Assembly (NCBI GenBank): GCA_020061285.1
Contig: JAGUYQ010000173.1
Location: 1-19,688, forward strand
Reading direction: 5' to 3'
Origin: Betaproteobacteria bacterium
GTDB taxonomy: Bacteria > Pseudomonadota > Gammaproteobacteria > Burkholderiales > UBA9220
DNA length: 19,688 nt
Position 1 is the first letter of the stretch, and the number at the start of each line of letters is the position of its first letter. Of the stretch, positions 14,157-19,688 are shown piece by piece. The notes under the pieces are model-generated. The model did not search any database and had not been told where the DNA came from. It was given only the letters and a program-made list of their open reading frames with translations. The translations under genes were made by a program, and so were the position numbers.

Positions 14157-14795
14157 ATGTCCGATTTCAGGCAGGAATTCCTACAGTTCGCCTTGGACCG
14201 GGGCGCGTTGCGCTTCGGCGAATTCAAACTCAAATCGGGGCGCCTTTCGCCCTATTTCTTCAACACCGGCCTGTTCAACGATGGCGACGCCCTGCGCCGA
14301 CTGTCGCAATTTTACGCCAAAGCCATCCTTTCCGCCGAGCTGCCGTTCGATATGCTCTTCGGCCCGGCCTACAAGGGCATTCCCCTGGCGGCCGGGGTCG
14401 CCATCGCCCTGGCGGAGGCGGGGGTCAACAAGCCCTTCGCCTTCAACCGCAAGGAAGCCAAGGACCACGGCGAGGGTGGCGTCATCGTCGGCGCGCCCCT
14501 GGCGGGCCGGGTGCTGATCGTGGACGACGTGATTTCCGCCGGGACCTCGGTGCGGGAATCGGTGGCCATCATCCAGGGCAACGGCGCCACCCCCTGCGGC
14601 GTCGCCATCGCCATCGACCGCATGGAGCGGGGCAGCGGCGCCCTGTCGGCGGTGCAGGAAGTGGAGCAGGCCAACGGCATTCCGGTGGTCAGCATCGCCA
14701 ACCTCAACGACCTCCTGGGCTACCTGGACAACAGCCCGGAGATGGCCCGGCACCGCCCGGCGGTCCTGGAATACCAACGCCAGTACGGCATCTGA
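14157..14795 (+). CDS. pyrE: Orotate phosphoribosyltransferase
   Basis: A 212-residue type I phosphoribosyltransferase that makes orotidine 5'-phosphate from orotate and PRPP in pyrimidine synthesis. It has the N-terminal [17 protein letters not shown] (21-36), the [15 protein letters not shown] segment (66-80), the flexible-loop [13 protein letters not shown] (96-108) with catalytic Lys and Asp/His, and the PRPP motif [13 protein letters not shown] (119-131). The ATG at 14157 gives the usual family N-terminus; an in-frame GTG five codons earlier adds an atypical extension. The ribosome-binding site is weak. It is followed 16 bases later by the DUF4124 gene. Confidence 0.96.
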   Translation: MSDFRQEFLQFALDRGALRFGEFKLKSGRLSPYFFNTGLFNDGDALRRLSQFYAKAILSAELPFDMLFGPAYKGIPLAAGVAIALAEAGVNKPFAFNRKEAKDHGEGGVIVGAPLAGRVLIVDDVISAGTSVRESVAIIQGNGATPCGVAIAIDRMERGSGALSAVQEVEQANGIPVVSIANLNDLLGYLDNSPEMARHRPAVLEYQRQYGI

Positions 14796-14811
14796 AGAAC
14801 GGAGACTCCCG

Positions 14812-15375
14812 ATGAAAAAGACCCTGTTGTTGCTCGCCGCCCTTGCCGTCAGCCAACCCGCCCTGGCGAAAATGTACAAATGGGTGGACGAAAAGGGCGA
14901 GGTCCATTACGGCGACACCGTGCCGCCCCAGTACGTCAACCAGGGTCGGGAAGAACTGAGCAAGAAGGGTACGGTGCTCAAGAAGACCGAAGGCGCCCTT
15001 ACCCCCGAGCAGCGCCAGGCCAGGGAAGCCGAAGAGGCGCAGAAGAAGGCCGACCAGCGGAAGGAAATGGAGCAGAAGCGCCGGGACAAGGCCCTGCTCA
15101 ACACCTATACCAGCGACAAGGAGATCGACCTCACCCGGGATCGCAACCTGAAGCCCCTGGACATGCAGATACAGACTCTCCAGGACGACCTGAAGCGGGC
15201 CAAGGGCGATACCGCCAAGGCCGGCATCCAGTCCCAGATCGAGCAGAAAAAGCAGGAGCGGGAGGCCGTGCGTCTGCGCTTCGAGGCCGACAAAGCCCGC
15301 TTTCGCGAGCTGACCGGGACTGCGCCCCCCCTTGCTCAGCCGGCGCCTGTCGTTGCGCCGAAACCGGTTAAGTGA
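14812..15375 (+). CDS. Secreted DUF4124-domain protein with coiled coil
   Basis: A 187-residue exported protein. A signal peptide (residues 1-19, ending QPALA) is followed at once by a DUF4124 segment KMYKWVDEKGEVHYGDTVPP (20-39). A long Lys/Glu/Gln-rich region (about 63-165) is predicted to be alpha-helical and coiled coil, and a Pro/Ala-rich tail ends the protein. DUF4124 proteins are common in Beta- and Gammaproteobacteria and their function is unknown. GGAGA is six bases before the ATG. It probably belongs to one transcript with pyrE and the carbonic anhydrase, but nothing links it to pyrimidine metabolism. Confidence 0.85.
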   Translation: MKKTLLLLAALAVSQPALAKMYKWVDEKGEVHYGDTVPPQYVNQGREELSKKGTVLKKTEGALTPEQRQAREAEEAQKKADQRKEMEQKRRDKALLNTYTSDKEIDLTRDRNLKPLDMQIQTLQDDLKRAKGDTAKAGIQSQIEQKKQEREAVRLRFEADKARFRELTGTAPPLAQPAPVVAPKPVK

Positions 15376-15419
15376 GACGATTGGGCAGGGCATTTCCCCT
15401 GCCGCCGAGGAGCTTACCC

Positions 15420-16154
15420 ATGAAGCCTACCCTGCTGACCCTTGCCCTGTGTTTTTACGCCGCGACAGCTTATGCCGCAGATGGCCCCCATTGGGGTTAC
15501 GGTGGAGCCGAAGGCCCCGAGCATTGGGGCGAGCTCGACCCGGCCTTCAAGCTGTGTTCCAGCGGGAAGAACCAGTCGCCCGTCGATCTGAAGGGGTTTG
15601 TCGAGGCGGACCTCAAGCCGATTCAATTCACCTACCGGGCGGGAGCCGGCACCATTCTCAACAACGGCCATACCATCCAGGTGAATTACGCCCCCGGCAG
15701 CACCATCACGGTCAACGGCCACCGCTTCGAACTGAAGCAGTTCCATTTCCATGCCCCGAGCGAGAATCTGATCGAGGGAAAATCCTATCCCTTCGAAGGC
15801 CATTGGGTGCACGCCGACGACCAGGGCAACCTGGCGGTCGTGGCGGTGATGTTCCGGGAGGGGGCGGCCAACCCCCTGCTGGCCAAATTGTGGCGGGAGA
15901 TGCCGGAGAAGGTGGGCGAGAAGCGGGAACTGGCGGAGAAGCTGGACGTTTCCGCTCTTTTGCCGAAGAACCGCGACTATTACCGCTTCAACGGCTCCCT
16001 GACCACTCCGCCTTGCTCCGAAGGGGTGTGGTGGCTGGTGATGAAGAAGCCCATGACGGTGTCGAAGGAGCAGGTGGAGCAGTTTGCCCATGCCATGCGC
16101 CATCCCAACAACCGCCCGGTGCAGTCGCTGAACGCCCGCCCGGTGCTTCAGTGA
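15420..16154 (+). CDS. Periplasmic alpha-class carbonic anhydrase
   Basis: Zinc enzyme that interconverts CO2 and bicarbonate. The 244-residue precursor has a signal peptide ending near residue 19 (ATAYA|ADGPHWGY). The alpha-class signature is complete: NQSPVDL (51-57), zinc ligands His109 and His111 (QFHFHAPSE) and His128 (EGHWVH), and the SLTTPPCSEGVWW segment (193-205), which carries the substrate-pocket threonine. Cys46 and Cys199 occupy the positions of the disulfide conserved in bacterial alpha enzymes, which fits export. The ATG at 15420 has GAGGAG at good spacing; an earlier in-frame start at 15372 would precede the signal peptide with an Arg/Pro-rich stretch and is rejected. A strong terminator follows. 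Confidence 0.95.
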   Translation: MKPTLLTLALCFYAATAYAADGPHWGYGGAEGPEHWGELDPAFKLCSSGKNQSPVDLKGFVEADLKPIQFTYRAGAGTILNNGHTIQVNYAPGSTITVNGHRFELKQFHFHAPSENLIEGKSYPFEGHWVHADDQGNLAVVAVMFREGAANPLLAKLWREMPEKVGEKRELAEKLDVSALLPKNRDYYRFNGSLTTPPCSEGVWWLVMKKPMTVSKEQVEQFAHAMRHPNNRPVQSLNARPVLQ

Positions 16155-16175
16155 GAATCAATTAAACGCTCGGGG

Positions 16176-16204
16176 AATCGGGGCTTAAGCCCCGATTTCT
16201 TATT
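16176..16204 (+). terminator. Rho-independent terminator after the carbonic anhydrase
   Basis: Perfect 11-base arms, AATCGGGGCTT (16176-16186) and AAGCCCCGATT (16187-16197), fold into a GC-rich hairpin with a TTAA apex, followed by a T-rich tail to 16204. It ends the pyrE-DUF4124-carbonic anhydrase unit 21 bases after the stop. Confidence 0.88.
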
Positions 16205-16214
16205 AGACTGGGAA

Positions 16215-16232
16215 GGCGGTAAATTTGCCGCC
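16215..16232. promoter_or_regulatory. 18-bp near-perfect palindrome before the mscS-like gene
   Basis: GGCGGTAAATTTGCCGCC is symmetric except for one position in each half (T opposite G, which can wobble in RNA). It ends 6 bases before the GGAG ribosome-binding site of the channel gene and contains a weak -10-like TAAATT. It could be a protein-binding operator or a leader hairpin. Confidence 0.4.
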
Positions 16233-16246
16233 TGTGCCGGAGAATT

Positions 16247-17317
16247 ATGGATAGCTTGGCCGCTTGGTCCGTCGCGATACGGGGTTATATTCCAGCCTTG
16301 ACCGCCGTTGCCCTCCTAGCGGGGGTGCTGTGGGGCGCCCATTGGGCGCTGCTGGCCCGTCGAGGGGACCTCGGGGCGGAATCCCGCCTGCCCCGCCAGA
16401 TATTGCTGTTGGTGCTTACCGCGGTAGGCCTGGTGGCGGTGTTGCTGTTGCTGCCGATTTCCGACAGTACCCGGGGTCAGGTGCTGAGCCTGCTGGGCAT
16501 CGTGCTTACCGGCGTGATCGGCCTGTCGTCGGCCACCTTTGTCTCCAATGCCATGGCGGGCCTGATGCTGCGGATGATCAGCACCTTCCGGCCGGGCGAC
16601 TTCATTACCATCGGCGGGCTGCTGGGGCGGGTAACGGAACGGGGGCTGTTCCACACCGAGATACAGACCGAGGACCGGGAGCTGACCACTTTTCCCAATC
16701 TTTACCTGGTCACCAACCCCGTCACGGTGGTGCGCAGTTCCGGCACCATCATTTCCGCCACCCTATCCCTGGGCTATGACGTTCCCCGCCTCCAGGTGGA
16801 GGAGTTGCTCAAACAGGCGGCCCTGGCGGCGGAATTGGAGGAGCCTTTCGTCCACGTGCGGGAGTTGGGGGACTTCTCGGTCAGTTACCGGGTGGCGGGC
16901 TTTCTTCCCGAAGTACGCCATTTGCTCACCATGCGTTCCGTCCTGCGCAAGAAAATCCTGGATGTTCTCCACGCCAACGGCATCGAGATCGTGTCGCCGA
17001 CCTTCATGAACCAGCGCCGGCTGGAGGCGGGGCAGAAGATCATTCCCCGTGATGAAGCGGCGGCACAGAAGAAGGAAGCCCCTGTCGAGGCCGAAGAAGC
17101 GCCGGAGGCCCTGATTTTCGACAAGGCGGAAGAGGCCGAGCAGGCGGGCCGTCTTCAGTACGAACATTCCGCCCTGGCCCAGCGCCTGGAGGCGTTGAAG
17201 GCCCGCCGCAAGGAGGCGTCGGCGGACGAGCAGGCGGCTATCGACAGCGAAATCGCGGCGGTCGAGGAGGAAATGGCCGCCCTGGCCCTCGCCCTGGAGG
17301 CGGAAAAGAAACCTTGA
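16247..17317 (+). CDS. MscS-family mechanosensitive channel protein
   Basis: A 356-residue inner-membrane protein. Three membrane segments lie near residues 13-35, 49-69 and 80-112; the last is the pore-lining helix. The MscS beta domain follows with FRPGDFITIGGLLGRVTERGLFHTEIQTEDRELTTFPN (about 123-160), where the usual signature is clear, then a C-terminal alpha/beta domain to about 262. Channels of this family release solutes on osmotic downshock. Unusual is a C-terminal extension (about 263-356) rich in Glu, Ala and Lys with strong coiled-coil character, absent from small MscS. The start has GGAG four bases upstream. It is probably a single-gene transcript, convergent with gatB. Confidence 0.9.
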   Translation: MDSLAAWSVAIRGYIPALTAVALLAGVLWGAHWALLARRGDLGAESRLPRQILLLVLTAVGLVAVLLLLPISDSTRGQVLSLLGIVLTGVIGLSSATFVSNAMAGLMLRMISTFRPGDFITIGGLLGRVTERGLFHTEIQTEDRELTTFPNLYLVTNPVTVVRSSGTIISATLSLGYDVPRLQVEELLKQAALAAELEEPFVHVRELGDFSVSYRVAGFLPEVRHLLTMRSVLRKKILDVLHANGIEIVSPTFMNQRRLEAGQKIIPRDEAAAQKKEAPVEAEEAPEALIFDKAEEAEQAGRLQYEHSALAQRLEALKARRKEASADEQAAIDSEIAAVEEEMAALALALEAEKKP

Positions 17318-17320
17318 ACG

Positions 17321-17350
17321 GGCGGGGCCTTATCCCGCCAGTTTCTTCTT
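17321..17350 (+). terminator. Possible terminator of the mscS-like gene, overlapping the gatB end
   Basis: GGCGGG (17321-17326) and CCCGCC (17334-17339) form a stem with a 7-base loop, followed by a T/C-rich stretch. It lies in the 12-base gap and the last codons of convergent gatB. The tail is not a clean T-run, so termination is uncertain. Confidence 0.45.
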
Positions 17351-18817
17351 CAGGATGTCGTTCAACTGGGCCGGGTTGGCCTTGCCCTTGCTGGCCTTCA
17401 TGGCCTGGCCGACGAAGAAGCCGAACACCTTGTCCTTGCCAGAGCGGTACTCGGCCACCTGGGCCGGGTTGGCGGCGAGGATGTCGTCCACGATCTTTTC
17501 AATTGCCCCCGCATCGGACACCTGCTTCAGCCCTTTGGCCTCGATGATGGCATCGGCGTCGCCCTCGCCGGCCCACATGGCGGCAAACACTTCCTTGGCG
17601 ATCTTGCCCGAGATGGTGCCGTCGGCGATGCGCTTCAGCAGGCCAGCCAGTTGGGCGCTGGAAATGGGGCTGTCGGCCAGGTCCCTGCCGTCCTTGTTGA
17701 GGGCGGCGGAGAGGTCGCCCATGGTCCAGTTGGCGGCGATTTTCGCCATCTCCTTGGAAATCGCTGCGACTTCATTTTCGGCCTCTACAGGCGGGAGAGG
17801 GCTAAGGGTGAGGGCACAACAGGTTGCTTCGAAGTAATCGGCCATCTCCCGGGAAGCGGTAAGCACCCCGGCGTCGTAGGCGGGCAGGCCGTAGCCGCCC
17901 TCGAAGCGCTCACGCTTGGCCTGGGGCAGCTCGGGCAGTTCGGCTCGCACCTTGTCCAGGAACGCCTCGTCCACCATCACGGGCAGCAGGTCCGGGTCGG
18001 GGAAGTAGCGGTAGTCGTTGGCTTCTTCCTTGGAACGCATGGAGCGGGTTTCGTCGCGATCCGGGTCGTAGAGGCGGGTTTCCTGCACCACCGTGCCGCC
18101 GTCCTCGATCAGCTCGATCTGGCGCCGCACTTCATATTCGATGGCCTTTTCCAGGAACTTGAAGGAGTTGAGGTTCTTGATTTCGCAGCGGGTGCCGTAG
18201 GCTTCCTGGCCCTTGGGGCGGACGGAGACGTTGGCGTCGCAGCGGAAGGAACCTTCCTGCATGTTGCCGTCGCAGATACCGATCCAGCGGACCAGGGAAT
18301 GCAGCGCCTTGGCGTAGGCCACGGCTTCGGCGGCGGAACGCATGTCGGGCTCGGACACGATCTCCAGCAGCGGGGTGCCGGCCCGGTTGAGGTCGATACC
18401 GGTCATGCCGTGGAAGTCTTCATGCAGGGATTTGCCGGCGTCTTCTTCCAGGTGGGCGCGGGTGATGCGCACGGTCTTTTCGTAGTCGGGAAGCTGGATG
18501 GTCAGTTCCCCCTCGGCCACGATGGGCAGCTCGAATTGGCTGATCTGGTAACCCTTCGGCAGGTCGGGGTAGAAGTAGTTCTTGCGGGCGAAGATGGACT
18601 TGCGGTTGATCTTGGCGCCGATGGCGAGGCCGAACTTCACCGCCCTTTCCACCGCCCCCTTGTTCAATACCGGCAGCACGCCGGGCAGGGCCAGGTCCAC
18701 GGCGCAAGCCTGGGCGTTGGGCGCGGCGCCGAAGGCGGTGGAAGCGCCGGAAAAAATCTTGGAGTTGGTGCTGAGCTGGGCGTGGGTTTCCAGCCCGATG
18801 ACGACTTCCCACTGCAT
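17330..18817 (-). CDS. gatB: Asp/Glu-tRNA amidotransferase subunit B, with an extra insertion
   Basis: The tRNA-binding and phosphorylating subunit of GatCAB, which converts Glu-tRNA(Gln) and Asp-tRNA(Asn) to the amide forms using ammonia from GatA. Signature segments: [13 protein letters not shown] (3-15), the [16 protein letters not shown] segment (79-94), LEIVSEPDM (151-159), [13 protein letters not shown] (189-201), KNLNSF (214-219), and the YqeY-like tail domain from about 350. It is 495 residues, about 18 longer than usual. The extra part lies near residues 334-356 ([27 protein letters not shown]) in the linker before the AANWTMGDL segment, and its DNA resembles a palindromic intergenic repeat. 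The start at 18817 has GGAGGGG upstream and is 3 bases after the gatA stop. Confidence 0.96.
   Translation of the reverse strand: MQWEVVIGLETHAQLSTNSKIFSGASTAFGAAPNAQACAVDLALPGVLPVLNKGAVERAVKFGLAIGAKINRKSIFARKNYFYPDLPKGYQISQFELPIVAEGELTIQLPDYEKTVRITRAHLEEDAGKSLHEDFHGMTGIDLNRAGTPLLEIVSEPDMRSAAEAVAYAKALHSLVRWIGICDGNMQEGSFRCDANVSVRPKGQEAYGTRCEIKNLNSFKFLEKAIEYEVRRQIELIEDGGTVVQETRLYDPDRDETRSMRSKEEANDYRYFPDPDLLPVMVDEAFLDKVRAELPELPQAKRERFEGGYGLPAYDAGVLTASREMADYFEATCCALTLSPLPPVEAENEVAAISKEMAKIAANWTMGDLSAALNKDGRDLADSPISSAQLAGLLKRIADGTISGKIAKEVFAAMWAGEGDADAIIEAKGLKQVSDAGAIEKIVDDILAANPAQVAEYRSGKDKVFGFFVGQAMKASKGKANPAQLNDILKKKLAG
17781..17815. repeat. Palindromic-repeat-like sequence inside gatB
   Basis: Bases 17788-17815 (read in the plus direction as GCGGGAGAGGGCTAAGG and then GTGAGGGC) match by eye the core of short palindromic repeats that are common between genes of many Proteobacteria. 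The partner arm is degenerate (CCTCT at 17782-17786 facing AGAGG at 17796-17800). In the minus frame it encodes [12 protein letters not shown], which is not part of normal GatB. Identification rests on recall of the motif, not on a search. Confidence 0.5.
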
Positions 18818-18820
18818 GGC

Positions 18821-19688
18821 TTAAATCCCCTCCGGCATGCGCGTGTGCCAATCGGTCGCCTGCTGGTATTGGTGGGCGACGTTGAGCATTTTCGCTTCGG
18901 AAAAATAGTTGCCGATGATCTGCAAGCCCACCGGCAGGCCGCTGGCGCCGAAACCGCAGGGTACGGACATGCCCGGTAGGCCGGCCAGGTTGACGGCGAT
19001 GGTGTAGATATCCGACAGGTACATGGACACCGGGTCGTCGCTTTTCTCGCCGATGTTGAAGGCGGTGGACGGTGCGGTGGGGCCCATGATGACGTCGCAC
19101 TGTTTGAAGGCCTCGACGAAGTCCTGGGCGATCAGGCGGCGCAGCTTCTGGGCCTGGAGGTAGTAGGCGTCGTAGTAGCCGTGGGACAGCACGTAGGTGC
19201 CGATCATGATGCGGCGCTTCACTTCGGAGCCGAAGCCCTGGGCGCGGGTCTTGCAATACATGTCCAGCAGGTCGGCGTATTCGGGAGCCCGGTGGCCGTA
19301 GCGCACGCCGTCGAAGCGGGACAGGTTGGAACTGGCTTCCGCTGGCGCGAGCACGTAGTAGACCGGGATAGCCAGCTTGGAGTTGGGCAGGCTGATTTCC
19401 ACCGTTTCGGCGCCCAGCTTGCGGTATTCGGCGATGGCTTCTTCAACCCTCTGGGCCACGTCGGCCGACAGGCCCTCGGCGAAGAATTCCTTGGGCAGGC
19501 CGATTCTGAGGCCCTTCAAGGGCTGGTCCAGGTCACGGGCGTAATCCTCTTTCTCCCGCTCCAGGCTGGTGGAGTCGCGGCTGTCGAAGCCGGCCATGGT
19601 ATTGAGCAACAGGGCGCAGTCCTCGGCGCTCTTGGCCATGGGGCCACCCTGGTCGAGGCTCGATGCGAAGGCGAAAGAGGATTACGCC
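18821..19688 (-). CDS. gatA: Asp/Glu-tRNA amidotransferase subunit A, 3' part, apparent frameshift at the edge
   Basis: The amidase subunit of GatCAB, which hydrolyses glutamine and passes ammonia to GatB. The visible part is the C-terminal about 286 residues, from [24 protein letters not shown] onward, with [21 protein letters not shown], the [26 protein letters not shown] segment and the GPTAPSTAF and [14 protein letters not shown] segments. The Ser-Ser-Lys catalytic triad lies upstream of the window. In this frame a TAA occurs at 19684-19682. Removing 7 nt (CTCTTTC) would restore the expected [11 protein letters not shown] junction, so the gene is either frameshifted or the sequence has an error at this end. 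The gatB start follows the stop by 3 bases. Confidence 0.88.

Noticed and set aside
15372..15419. Earlier in-frame start for the carbonic anhydrase
   Set aside because: It would place an Arg/Pro-rich stretch before a clear signal peptide; the ATG at 15420 has a good ribosome-binding site.
1..19688. CRISPR array, tRNA or rRNA genes, transposases, phage genes
   Set aside because: Reading both strands showed no regularly spaced direct repeats, no tRNA- or rRNA-like sequence and no mobile-element proteins.

Overview
The window is about 19.7 kb of GC-rich, gene-dense bacterial chromosome. Gene content points to a betaproteobacterium, most likely Rhodocyclales or a close relative. The evidence is the rare proteobacterial (Acidithiobacillus/betaproteobacterial-type) GshA next to GshB, a permease-free EIIA-HPr-EI phosphotransferase set beside gshB, the metX-metW pair, and gatA-gatB. 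Nearly all genes are housekeeping. No rRNA, tRNA, CRISPR array, transposase or phage gene was seen, and no stretch over 300 bases lacks a gene.

Left part (1-2500): the 3' end of an ammonium transporter gene closed by a strong terminator. A minus-strand pair follows: an orphan Rossmann-fold protein, then a DsrC/TusE-like protein that has lost both family cysteines. The Rossmann gene diverges from gshA across a short intergenic region with a 15-bp palindrome and a good gshA promoter.

Glutathione and PTS part (2500-9090): gshA, a MntA-HepT (nucleotidyltransferase/HEPN) toxin-antitoxin module, gshB and apbE are co-directional. The last four start codons overlap or closely follow the preceding gene (ATGA overlaps at mntA/hepT and hepT/gshB). 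The toxin-antitoxin pair sitting between the two glutathione genes is the most unusual arrangement here. A second unit encodes EIIA(Man-type), HPr and Enzyme I with no sugar permease, so it is probably a regulatory phosphorelay.

Methionine part (9150-11420): metX and metW overlap by ATGA. A secreted DUF4426 protein follows. The metX -10 box lies so close to the start that the mRNA may be leaderless.

Middle and right part (11420-17320): minus-strand xthA-ampG-TauE/SafE-like membrane protein are tightly packed. They diverge from pyrE, a DUF4124 protein and a periplasmic alpha-carbonic anhydrase, which end in a strong terminator. A MscS-type channel gene follows.

Right edge (17330-19688): minus-strand gatB and the 3' part of gatA. 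GatB carries an extra in-frame stretch whose DNA resembles the palindromic intergenic repeats common in Proteobacteria. GatA appears frameshifted by 7 nt right at the window edge. I do not see a clear multi-gene novel system. The best leads are the gshAB-embedded HEPN/MNT module, the repeat-derived GatB insertion, the gatA frameshift and the cysteine-less DsrC homologue.
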